From assembly GCA_945861635.1 (NCBI GenBank), contig CAMAWH010000006.1, forward strand, positions 83,692 through 147,691: a stretch of 64,000 bases of DNA, in the 5' to 3' direction. Positions 33,775 to 42,283 of this stretch are shown here, in pieces. Each line of letters begins with the position of its first letter. Position 1 is the stretch's first letter. Position numbers and translations under genes: made by a program. Source of the stretch: Klebsiella pneumoniae (GTDB lineage: Bacteria; Myxococcota_A; UBA796; SXON01). Under the pieces are notes generated by a model. That model did no database searches, was not told the origin of the DNA, and worked only from the letters and a program-made list of their open reading frames with translations.

Positions 33775-34623
33775 ATGCGCATCTCCCTCCAGTCCTCCTT
33801 CGAGCCGATGGCACGGACGGCCACCAAAAGCCTCCAGCCGGGCATCCATCACGCGCGCGTGGTCGCAGTTGCGGCCCAAAAGGGCGGTGTTGGCAAGACG
33901 ACGACGACCGTGTGCCTCGCGGCCGCATGGGCCCGCTTTCATCGCCTGCGCGTGCTCGTTGTCGACCTCGACCCGCAGGCGCACGTCAACGTGGCGCTCC
34001 GCGACCAGGTGCGGGTGGGAGGGGGCGCTATCTCCGACGTTCTCGCGGATCCGGCGCGCTACGAGATTGCAGAAATCGCGACGACGACGCACATCGACGG
34101 CCTGGACATCACGCCCGCCGATCCGGGGCTCATTCGCGTCGAAGACCGCCTGGCAAGCCGCATCGGGAAGGAACTGGTGCTGCGAAAGGCGCTGGAGGTC
34201 ACGCGGACCCACTACGATCTCATCCTCCTTGACTGCCCGCCGAACATCGGCAGCCTCACGGTAAACGCGCTCGTGGCGGCCGATTCCGTGCTCATCCCCT
34301 GCGCGGCGTCGGCGCTGGCCGTGTCCGGCGTCTCCGGCCTGCTGAACGCGGTGGGCGATGTGCGCGACCAGCTTCATCCGACCCTGGCGGTGCTCGGTCT
34401 GGTGCTTACGATGGTGGACGGTCGTAATGCCCGGACAAACGGGGCGATTTTCGACCTCGTCCGTGAGAACTGGAGCGACATTCTCGTTCCCGTGCAGATC
34501 GGCGTCAGCACCAGCCTTTCGGCCGCGCAGCTTGCCGGTCGCGATGTTTTTGACGTTGAACCGGAAAGTCGCGGCGCCCAACAGTACAGAGCACTCGCGG
34601 ATAATCTGCTGACGAGGATGTAG
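33775..34623 (+). CDS. Orphan ParA/Soj-type ATPase
   Basis: The 282-residue protein has the deviant Walker A KGGVGKTT in VVAVAAQKGGVGKTT, the catalytic VDLDPQAHVNV, and LLDCPPNIGSLTVNAL (motif for Walker B). This is the ParA family that positions DNA or other cargo by dynamic ATP-dependent DNA binding. No ParB gene or parS-like sites were seen nearby, so it may position a chemosensory array or other cargo, or act with a distant partner. The start is uncertain: ATG 33739, 33775 and the ATG of MARTATKS are all possible; 33775 has GGAAG close upstream. Confidence 0.87.
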   Translation: MRISLQSSFEPMARTATKSLQPGIHHARVVAVAAQKGGVGKTTTTVCLAAAWARFHRLRVLVVDLDPQAHVNVALRDQVRVGGGAISDVLADPARYEIAEIATTTHIDGLDITPADPGLIRVEDRLASRIGKELVLRKALEVTRTHYDLILLDCPPNIGSLTVNALVAADSVLIPCAASALAVSGVSGLLNAVGDVRDQLHPTLAVLGLVLTMVDGRNARTNGAIFDLVRENWSDILVPVQIGVSTSLSAAQLAGRDVFDVEPESRGAQQYRALADNLLTRM

Positions 34624-34635
34624 AGTCGGCGCTGG

Positions 34636-36798
34636 TTAGATGCCTGTGCCGAAGTAGAGGTACGCCGATCCGGCAGCGTTGGCGCCGTCATCGTTGCCGC
34701 GGGCGCCGATGAGGAAATCCGCGTAGCCGTCCGCATCGACGTCTCCGGCGCCAGACACGTCAATACCGGCGTCGTCGTCGGCAGCGTCACCGATGAACCG
34801 CGCGCTCGCGACGGAGAGCGACTGCCGGCCTGCAAGCGGCGAAAGGAGCAAGTACGCGGCACCGGAATCGGCTCCGCCGAGGTCGCTGGTCAGCGCGCCG
34901 AGGAGAACATCCCCTTCGCCATTTCCATCCACATCCCCGACCGCGGCGAGCGACCAGCCCGCTTGATCGCCGGCGCTCTCCGCGTAGAATACGGCGTCTG
35001 CCGTGGAAAGCTCGCGCTCCCCTGTTGCGGGTCCGTGGACGACGTACACGGTGCCGCCGTCCACCGCACCCTCGTCGGCGAGCAGCGCGGACACGAGCAG
35101 GTCGGCGAGACCGTCCCCGTTCATATCCGGCGAAAGTGCAATATTATACCCGGCGTAGTCGCCGTCCTCGTTGCCAATCCTTCGACCGTCCGCGACCGAG
35201 AGGTCGCCTGATGCGGGGTACGGCGCGAACACGACGTATGCCGCACCGCGCGACGTGCCCGTCCCATCGACACCGGGAGCACCCACCGCCAGGTCATCGA
35301 GACCGTCCCCATCGAGGTCTTCGCCGCCCGCAACGCGCACAACGCCGTCACCCGCGGCGACACCCGTCAGGGCGGACGACGCGTCGGCGAAGGTGTCGGC
35401 GTCGTACTGCACGACGTAGACGATCCCGGCGTCGATGGCCCGATCGTCGTTTGCGTAGGACGTGGTCGCAAACGCATCGAGGCCGTCTCCATCCGCGTCC
35501 CCGACAAACGCGACGCTGCTTCCGACGGCATCCGCCGCATGCAGGCCGCCAAAGGAGCGGTCCGCTTCGGCGAGGGAGACGCCGCCGCGCTGGGTGCCGG
35601 AGACGAGGTACAGGCGGCCAGCCTCGGAATAGCCGCGGTCGCTGCCGGGCGCGCCGATCAAGAGGTCGAAGATACCGTCGCCATCGGCGTCCCCTCCCCC
35701 GGCAATGTCCTCGCCCGCGCGATCGTTTGCCGCCTCGCCAGTCAACGTGAGCAGGGCGGCGGGGAGGGTTGGGAGGGCGGGGGAGATCAAGTAGATGGAG
35801 CCCGAGCGGGATCCTCCCAAATCGCTGCCGTGTGCCGTCGCAACGATATCACCCAGCCCGTCGCCATCCACATCGGACAGACTGCCAACGGAGAATCCGA
35901 AGTTGTCGCCATCCGTCGTCCCGGTAAGGGCGAGCGGGGCACCCCCGAGTCCGTAGTCGCCGATCAGACCGCAGAAATTCGACGTCCCATCGCAATCCTC
36001 GTCAATCCCGGTTCCGCAAACCTCAACCCCGCCGGGATGTGCGTCCGCCTGCGTGTCGGCGCAGTCATCCAAATTAGCGACGTAGCCCGAGGGTTCGTCG
36101 CATTTTTCCACCGTGTACGCATCGGTCCCATAGCCGTCGGAGTCGTAGTCGATGTACCAGGTCGTCTGCCCGGTCGTTCCCGCATCGTCGTCATCCGCAG
36201 CGCCGCTACAATCCTCGTCGATATTTGCGTCGTCACAGACCTCGACGGCCCCGGGGAAGGCGGTGACGTGGGCATCATCGCAATCGCCGCCCGCCGAAGC
36301 GTAGCCGGCGGGCTGATCGCATGCGGCGACGGCGCCGTCGTCTACCCCAAAACCATCGCCATCGCCATCGACATACCAGTCGTCAGCGTTGATCGCCGAC
36401 GCTTCGTCCACGTCGCCATCGCAATCATTGTCCTGCCCATCGCATATCTCCGAAGCGACGATCGACACGGCTACATCGTTGTCGTTGCAGTCCGTGCCGA
36501 CGGCGACGGCGCCCGTTGTCGGCGAACAGGTCGCCAGCGCCGTGGCATCATCGCCGTAGCCGTCGCCATCCGCGTCGAGATACCAGAACGGCGCGATGAC
36601 GTTGTCCACGCCGCCGTCGCAGTCATTGTCCAGCGAATCGCACTTCTCGCTGAGCCCCGGCGAAACCGCAGAATTGTTATCGTTGCAGTCCCCGTCGTGC
36701 TCGCTGTACCCATCCCCATCGTCGTCTTCCAAACCCGCTTTCAGCTCTTCGTATAGAGCTTGATTCACGAGGCAGGCGGTCGCGAGAATTATGAGCAT
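34636..36798 (-). CDS. MopE-type metal-binding and FG-GAP repeat lipoprotein
   Basis: The 720-residue product begins MLIILATAC (Cys at 9; GGAG six bases upstream). The first 280 residues hold about four MopE-like modules with Cys/Asp-rich repeats (EKCDSLDNDCDGGVDN, DADGDGYGDDATALATC, SEICDGQDNDCDGDVDE). The rest contains about seven FG-GAP beta-propeller units with calcium-binding loops such as DVDGDGLGDIVATA and DADGDGIFDLLIGAPGSD. MopE proteins bind copper or calcium at the cell surface, and FG-GAP propellers are extracellular. A surface scaffold is inferred. Modules are Asp/Cys-rich compared with neighbours. Confidence 0.88.
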   Translation of the reverse strand: MLIILATACLVNQALYEELKAGLEDDDGDGYSEHDGDCNDNNSAVSPGLSEKCDSLDNDCDGGVDNVIAPFWYLDADGDGYGDDATALATCSPTTGAVAVGTDCNDNDVAVSIVASEICDGQDNDCDGDVDEASAINADDWYVDGDGDGFGVDDGAVAACDQPAGYASAGGDCDDAHVTAFPGAVEVCDDANIDEDCSGAADDDDAGTTGQTTWYIDYDSDGYGTDAYTVEKCDEPSGYVANLDDCADTQADAHPGGVEVCGTGIDEDCDGTSNFCGLIGDYGLGGAPLALTGTTDGDNFGFSVGSLSDVDGDGLGDIVATAHGSDLGGSRSGSIYLISPALPTLPAALLTLTGEAANDRAGEDIAGGGDADGDGIFDLLIGAPGSDRGYSEAGRLYLVSGTQRGGVSLAEADRSFGGLHAADAVGSSVAFVGDADGDGLDAFATTSYANDDRAIDAGIVYVVQYDADTFADASSALTGVAAGDGVVRVAGGEDLDGDGLDDLAVGAPGVDGTGTSRGAAYVVFAPYPASGDLSVADGRRIGNEDGDYAGYNIALSPDMNGDGLADLLVSALLADEGAVDGGTVYVVHGPATGERELSTADAVFYAESAGDQAGWSLAAVGDVDGNGEGDVLLGALTSDLGGADSGAAYLLLSPLAGRQSLSVASARFIGDAADDDAGIDVSGAGDVDADGYADFLIGARGNDDGANAAGSAYLYFGTGI

Positions 36799-36801
36799 TC
36801 T

Positions 36802-37491
36802 TCACTCCACGCGCGACATGCAGGCGAGACCGAGGTCAAGCGCGATCCACTCAGGGTACCAGTAGCCCATTGTTAGGCCGATGCCGATGTGCATCACGGC
36901 AAGCGCACAGGCGATCGGCAGCCTTGCCGATTTGACCATGAATGCCCCCGCCGCAAGTTCAGTCGTCAATGTGATGGCGGCTCCCGCCTCACATAAATTT
37001 GGCCGCGCAATAAGAAAATCCCGAACGAAGCTGAAGCCAGCCGACAGCTGACGTTCGGCGAGCAGCGTACCTACGCCCTCACCATCGATCCATGCCAAGC
37101 CGCTGTGCCGCAACTTGGAAAACCCCGCCAACACGTATGCACCGCTGACGACTCCACATGCCGCCTCCAGGCCAAAGTGCCTCATGTTCGTCGTGGTGCA
37201 GGTGGCAATCACCCAGGCGGCCAAGGCTGCCGCAGGGAGGTATTTGCCGTGCCGTACACCCAGTTCGGGCGCTACACTATCCTCCATCACGGCCGCAGCG
37301 ACGAGTAGTCCAAATACGATGCCGCCCCAGACGGCTCGGCGTGTGCGGAACAGTTCACGCACGCACGCAACGAAGACGAATGTCAATAAAAGCGCCCACA
37401 TTCTGGAAATACGCCCTCCGACGGAGACGAACGGCTCAAGCCAAGCCCCAAACAAGGCAAAGGCAACTAGCAGACTGCCTAGTCGGGCCAA
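36802..37491 (-). CDS. HTTM/DoxX-like polytopic membrane protein
   Basis: The 229-residue protein has five to seven hydrophobic helices. The segment YVLAGFSKLRHSGLAWIDGE matches the pattern of HTTM (vitamin K gamma-carboxylase-like) and DoxX-like proteins, where a Lys and Trp follow a Gly-rich helix. The C-terminus ends GYWYPEWIALDLGLACMSRVE. It overlaps the upstream partner gene by 13 bases. HTTM proteins are membrane proteins often found beside small partners; their activity in bacteria is largely unknown. Full-length HTTM proteins are larger, so a reduced version is likely. Confidence 0.6.
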   Translation of the reverse strand: MARLGSLLVAFALFGAWLEPFVSVGGRISRMWALLLTFVFVACVRELFRTRRAVWGGIVFGLLVAAAVMEDSVAPELGVRHGKYLPAAALAAWVIATCTTTNMRHFGLEAACGVVSGAYVLAGFSKLRHSGLAWIDGEGVGTLLAERQLSAGFSFVRDFLIARPNLCEAGAAITLTTELAAGAFMVKSARLPIACALAVMHIGIGLTMGYWYPEWIALDLGLACMSRVE

Positions 37492-37886
37492 ACGGTCCCC
37501 CGTGCCACCACTCGGCGCTCTCCCGACGGCACGAAGTCATACGCCACGACCAATTCCTCGCCGCTACCCGATCCGCGTTGGGTGTGGTCTCGCATCCACG
37601 CCGCCGCCTCGTGTACGCGGTATTCCATCGAACAGGGTATTCCCGCTGGCAGGAGGGAGTCCGGATCAATTCCGGTGAACCCACGATACGAAAGGGGGTC
37701 GACCAACCGCTCGCCGATCAGGAAAACCGGGACCGCACCCTCTCGCCGATTGGCCGTATCCGCGAACATATCGAATCGCGAGAAAGGAAACCAATCGCCG
37801 AAAAGCAGGCCGCCGAAAAAATAGAGTAGAAACGCAATCAATGCGGGCCGAGTCACCGCCCACCTGCGGCGTGCCGGCCGGTCCAC
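37479..37886 (-). CDS. Partner of HTTM-like protein, single-pass
   Basis: The 135-residue protein has one N-terminal membrane anchor (RPALIAFLLYFFGGLLFGDW) and then a soluble domain with FSRFDMFADT, VDPLSYRGFTGIDPDSL and YDFVPSGERRVVARGTV. The FSRFDMF motif resembles proteins encoded next to HTTM genes. It starts with GTG (37886; GTG 37856 is an alternative). The overlap with the HTTM-like gene suggests coupled synthesis of two subunits. Confidence 0.6.
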   Translation of the reverse strand: MDRPARRRWAVTRPALIAFLLYFFGGLLFGDWFPFSRFDMFADTANRREGAVPVFLIGERLVDPLSYRGFTGIDPDSLLPAGIPCSMEYRVHEAAAWMRDHTQRGSGSGEELVVAYDFVPSGERRVVARGTVWPD

Positions 37887-37897
37887 CCTCCACCCCC

Positions 37898-40342
37898 CTA
37901 CGCGTGCACTTCGGTGACGCCCGTCTTTGCGTGCGAACGCGCCTCCAACTCCGCGGCGAGCTCCGCCTTCCGCGCTTCCAAAGCGTCCGCGCCGAGCGCC
38001 AGCTTCAGCACGTCTTCCATGCGGGAGCAGAAGTGGAACGTCATCGCGTCGCGGATTTCCTTCGGAACCTCAACAAGGTCCTTCCGGCACTTCTCGGGAA
38101 GCAGGATGGTCTTGATGCCGGCTCGATGCGCCGCAAGCACTTTCTCCTTGATGCCACCAACCGGCAAAACCGCGCCACGAAGCGTGGCTTCACCCGTCAT
38201 CGCAATCGTTGGGTCCACCTTGAGGCCGGTGAGCAGCGACACCATGGCGGTGAGCATCGTGACGCCGGCCGACGGTCCATCCTTCGGAATCGCGCCCGAC
38301 GGCACATGCACATGGATGTCCGTGTTCTCGAATGCATCCGGGTCAACCCCAAGTTCCGCCGCCGACGCCCGGATGTAGCTGCGCGCGACACCCACCGACT
38401 CCTTCATGACTTCGCCCAGCGAGCCCGAAAGCTGCACCGCCCCCTTCCCCTTCATCTTCGTGGCCTCGATGAACAGGATGTCCCCTCCGGCTGCTGTCCA
38501 TGCCAGGCCCGTCGCGACGCCGGGAACGGACGTGCGTTCAGCGACTTCCGCAAAGAAGTGGATCGGACCGCGGATCTCCTCGATTTTTTCGGGCGTGATG
38601 ATCGCCTTCTCGGATTGCTTCCCGGACGCCACTTCCTTGGCTACCCATCGCGCAATGGCCGCCGTTTCGCGTTTGAGTGAGCGAACGCCCGCCTCACGCG
38701 TGTAGCTCTGGATCATGAACTTCAGGCCTTCGTCCGTGTATTCCAGAGCATCCGTCGTAAGGCCGTGGTCGGAGATCGCCTCCGGAATCAGGTACTGGCG
38801 CGCGATCTTGACCTTCTCCTCCTGGGTGTAGCCGGGGATCTCGATGATCTCCATGCGGTCACGCAACGGGCCCGGAATCGGGTCGGCCAGATTGGCGGTT
38901 GCGATGAACAGCGTTTTGGACAGGTCGAACGCCACGTCCAAATAGTGATCCATGAACGTGTCGTTCTGCTCGGGGTCGAGCACTTCAAGCAGCGCCGACG
39001 AGGGGTCGCCCCGGTAGTCCATTCCGAGCTTGTCGATTTCATCAAGGACAAACACCGGATTGTTTGTCCCGGCCTTCTTGACGCCCTTGACGATCTTTCC
39101 CGGAAGCGAGCCAATGTAGGTGCGTCGATGACCGCGGATCTCCGCCTCGTCACGCACGCCGCCGAGTGAAATACGCACCATCTTCCTGCCGAGCGCGCGC
39201 GCAACCGACTTGGCGAGAGACGTCTTGCCGACGCCGGGGGGCCCGACGAGGCAAAGGATCGGACCCTTCATGTCCTTCTTCAACTTCCGCACGGCAAGGT
39301 ATTCGAGGATGCGCTGCTTGACCTTTTCCAAGCCATAGTGGTCTTCGTCGAGGATCCGTGCGGCTTCGTTGACGTCCATCACGTCTTCCGTGCTGATCGA
39401 CCACGGAATCTCCACCAGCCAGTCGATGTAGGTGCGCGACACGGTGTATTCCGCAGCGCCAGGACTCATGCGACTCATGCGCTTCAGCTCCTTGAACGCG
39501 ACCTTTTCGACATCCTTCGGCATCCGCGCCTTCTTGATGCCCTTCTTCAACTCCTCGAACTCTTCTTGGCGGTCGTCGACTTCGCCGAGTTCCTTCTGAA
39601 TCGCCTTGAGCTGCTCACGCAGGAAGTATTCCCGCTGCGCCTTGTCCATTTCTCCCTTCACTTCTGTCTGGATCTTGTTCGACAGTTCGAGGACCTGAAT
39701 CTCCTTGTTCAACAGCGCAATGACCTTGGTCATGCGCTCCTTGGTGTCGAAGGTCTCCAGCAAATCCTGCTTCTCCTCCACCCCAATCGACAGGTTGCTG
39801 GCGACGATATCCGCCAGGATGCCCGGATTGTCGATGCTTCGGACGAGGAAGCTGGCCTCGGACGGAATGTGCGGCGACAAATCGATGATCTTCTGGGCCA
39901 GCTCACGCATGGTGGCCATCAACGATTCCAGCTCCGGCGTCGATTCGGCCGGCTCCGGGAATACGCGGACCTTCGCCCGCAAGCACGGGGCGGTGGAGTC
40001 CCAACGCTCGATCTTGATTCGAGAAATGCCCTGAATGATCACGTTGAGCTTGTTGCCCGGCATCTTGACGGACTTCAGGATCTTCACGACCGTTCCGGTC
40101 ATGAACAGGTCTCCCACCTCGGGATCCTCGTTCTTGGCGTCCTGCTGCGCCACGATGCCAAGCAATTTGTCACCCTGAAGCGCGCGTTCGACCGCTTCCA
40201 GTGACTTTTCACGCCCGACGTTGATCGGGAACGCAAGCACCGGGAAAATGACCGTGTTTCGGATGGCAAGGATCGGAATATCGAGCTCAGCCGGCAAATT
40301 GACGGGGGCACCTTGTTCGTAGCTCGGCGGATCGAAGGCCAT
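37898..40342 (-). CDS. lon: ATP-dependent protease Lon
   Basis: The 814-residue protein has the Lon layout: N-terminal substrate domain (LDIPILAIRNTVIFPVLAFP), coiled-coil, AAA+ domain (Walker A GPPGVGKT, Walker B VFVLDEIDKLG) and C-terminal protease with the Ser in PKDGPSAGVTMLTAM and the Lys in GIKEKVLAAHRAGIKT. Lon degrades misfolded and regulatory proteins. ATG 40342 has GAGGAG seven bases upstream; a longer frame to 40405 lacks similarity. The protein is complete. Confidence 0.97.
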   Translation of the reverse strand: MAFDPPSYEQGAPVNLPAELDIPILAIRNTVIFPVLAFPINVGREKSLEAVERALQGDKLLGIVAQQDAKNEDPEVGDLFMTGTVVKILKSVKMPGNKLNVIIQGISRIKIERWDSTAPCLRAKVRVFPEPAESTPELESLMATMRELAQKIIDLSPHIPSEASFLVRSIDNPGILADIVASNLSIGVEEKQDLLETFDTKERMTKVIALLNKEIQVLELSNKIQTEVKGEMDKAQREYFLREQLKAIQKELGEVDDRQEEFEELKKGIKKARMPKDVEKVAFKELKRMSRMSPGAAEYTVSRTYIDWLVEIPWSISTEDVMDVNEAARILDEDHYGLEKVKQRILEYLAVRKLKKDMKGPILCLVGPPGVGKTSLAKSVARALGRKMVRISLGGVRDEAEIRGHRRTYIGSLPGKIVKGVKKAGTNNPVFVLDEIDKLGMDYRGDPSSALLEVLDPEQNDTFMDHYLDVAFDLSKTLFIATANLADPIPGPLRDRMEIIEIPGYTQEEKVKIARQYLIPEAISDHGLTTDALEYTDEGLKFMIQSYTREAGVRSLKRETAAIARWVAKEVASGKQSEKAIITPEKIEEIRGPIHFFAEVAERTSVPGVATGLAWTAAGGDILFIEATKMKGKGAVQLSGSLGEVMKESVGVARSYIRASAAELGVDPDAFENTDIHVHVPSGAIPKDGPSAGVTMLTAMVSLLTGLKVDPTIAMTGEATLRGAVLPVGGIKEKVLAAHRAGIKTILLPEKCRKDLVEVPKEIRDAMTFHFCSRMEDVLKLALGADALEARKAELAAELEARSHAKTGVTEVHA

Positions 40343-40414
40343 GTGGAGTCTCCTCGGCGTGAGGCGCCGTCGCTGGCAAGCTATCCCCCGATCGGGTCCG
40401 GGCAAGACACGGAA

Positions 40415-42226
40415 TCAACGCTGTTTTGCGGGGGGCGTTGTCGGGCGGCCGGTCCGACCGTTCTCACTGAGCGCGCGGGACCACGCTTCTACATGGCCAA
40501 GGGTCCACGTTCGCGCTGCCAAGCGTTGCTGCGTGGCGACGAACGGCTCCGCGGCGTTGTAGCGCCCTTGCAGATCCCAAAGCACCACCGAACCGTCAAC
40601 ACCGGCAGGTGGGTGCCCCACGACCTCGGTGATGTCCGCGACCGCCTGAAGACTGAACGGAGCCTGCTCCGGAATCGCCCGACTCGGATCGTCGAGGTCA
40701 CGACGGTATACGACCCAGCGGACACCGCGTTTCTCAAACACCTTCCGGTCATAGTCGACGTAGTTGCGCGGTTTTTTATGATCGATGACGGCCGCGCGCA
40801 AGGCCCGGAAAAATCGGTTGTTGTTTACTTTTGCGTACCCCTCCGGCCAGAACGCCTCCGCGGACTCTCCCATCCCACCGAGTAAGGGAAGTTGGAACTG
40901 CGTTTGCCAGGTCAACGTGTCGTTCTGGATGCCGAACGGCAGCGTCACCACCGTGCCCCCTTCAAAGCGAAGTGCGGCGAGCATCGGCGGGCATCGGATG
41001 TCGTGAACTGGAAACGGCCAGATGGAGTAGTGGGATTGTCCAGCGAGGCCCAGCGCTGCCAGCAACGCACCGCCGACGATGCCCTTTCGACCTGCCGGAA
41101 GCGCGGCGGCGATCAGCAGGCACGCGGGCACAAACGCCACCGCCACGAACCGATACGGAAACCACAACCGATCGAAGAAGGGGAGGTAGCGATAGAGGAT
41201 CATGTACGGAACGCTGATGCCAACCACCTGATCGCCCCAACGGATGGTTGTGCCGAACGCAAAAATCAGCACGCACGCCATCGCAACGATCCACCGCCGG
41301 TGCCGACGCGTGACAGAAGCCACCACCACAGCCGCTGCCAGTGGCAGCGCCCACGCCGGGCTGGTCAGTAGAGGCGCTCCGAAAACCTCCATCAGCAGGA
41401 GGCCGTGCAGCTCGGAAGCGACATTGTTCCCGAGTTGCAACGGCGCGGAAAATATCGATTGGTCGGGCGAAACGACACCGGGGACGGCACCCGTTGCGCG
41501 CGCGTCCGCCATCGGAATCGCCGCGGGCAACACGAGAATCACGGTGAGGAGGGCCGCGAACCCCCAGCGCCGCAGCGTTCCGGCGCGATCACGGCTTTCT
41601 CGCCACTCAATAACGGCGAGCGGAACGAGCAGAAAAACAAGGAAATAGCCGACGAACCAGTACGTCCACCCCGCGAGCGCGACGCTCACCCCAAGCAGGA
41701 TGGCGTTGTGCCAACCGGGCTCCCGAGCGCAACGGAGGAACGCGAGAATCGCCGCCGGAACGAACCATAGGCAGGCCTGCGTCGGGCGACCGGCGGCAAC
41801 CTCGAAGCAAGCATACGGGTTGACCAACCATAAAAGCGTCGCGACGGAGGCCCGATCCTCGTCTCCGAGTACGTACCGGGCCAGCGGGCGGAAGGTCGCG
41901 GCGTTACCGACGAGGAGGAACGCCACGAATACGGGCTGGTATCGAAGCGGGCCAAGCACCCACTGGAACGGGACGCTCCAAACCGCGTCCACGAAATTAT
42001 TGCCGGTATGGGCAAGGATGTCCTTCCCGAGCGGCCAGAAGAAAAGTCGTGTAAACGACGGATCGCCAAGGTGTTCGACGCACGTGCGAATCCACCAATA
42101 GAACCAGACGGTCCCAAACGAATCGACGCCATCTCCCGTGACGTGGCCGGGTCGGACCAGCGCCGGCGCAACGGAAACCAGCGCAAACGCGATCCACACA
42201 GCAAACTCGACGCGCGTTCGTTTCAC
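40415..42226 (-). CDS. Polytopic membrane protein, GT-C-like
   Basis: The 603-residue protein has ten to twelve hydrophobic segments in the first 400 residues, with GDGVDSFGTVWFYWWIR near the N-terminus, then a soluble C-terminal domain of about 190 residues. The first loop with WPLGKDILAHTGNN is compatible with a GT-C periplasmic loop that carries an active-site Asp, but no specific family is claimed. It is the largest relative, by architecture, of the protein at 3047-4609. The start has no strong Shine-Dalgarno. It may act in lipid-linked sugar or cell-surface glycan assembly. Confidence 0.75.
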   Translation of the reverse strand: MKRTRVEFAVWIAFALVSVAPALVRPGHVTGDGVDSFGTVWFYWWIRTCVEHLGDPSFTRLFFWPLGKDILAHTGNNFVDAVWSVPFQWVLGPLRYQPVFVAFLLVGNAATFRPLARYVLGDEDRASVATLLWLVNPYACFEVAAGRPTQACLWFVPAAILAFLRCAREPGWHNAILLGVSVALAGWTYWFVGYFLVFLLVPLAVIEWRESRDRAGTLRRWGFAALLTVILVLPAAIPMADARATGAVPGVVSPDQSIFSAPLQLGNNVASELHGLLLMEVFGAPLLTSPAWALPLAAAVVVASVTRRHRRWIVAMACVLIFAFGTTIRWGDQVVGISVPYMILYRYLPFFDRLWFPYRFVAVAFVPACLLIAAALPAGRKGIVGGALLAALGLAGQSHYSIWPFPVHDIRCPPMLAALRFEGGTVVTLPFGIQNDTLTWQTQFQLPLLGGMGESAEAFWPEGYAKVNNNRFFRALRAAVIDHKKPRNYVDYDRKVFEKRGVRWVVYRRDLDDPSRAIPEQAPFSLQAVADITEVVGHPPAGVDGSVVLWDLQGRYNAAEPFVATQQRLAARTWTLGHVEAWSRALSENGRTGRPTTPPAKQR

Positions 42227-42283
42227 CCGCCCCCTCTATTCGGTGCCGGCCGTTCGGTTACCTTGCCCGCGATTGGAGCTCCG

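Noticed and set aside
35539..36756. A 405-codon plus-strand frame opposite the MopE/FG-GAP gene
   Set aside because: Antisense shadow of Asp-rich codons. The minus-strand frame has a lipobox, Cys/Asp modules and calcium loops.
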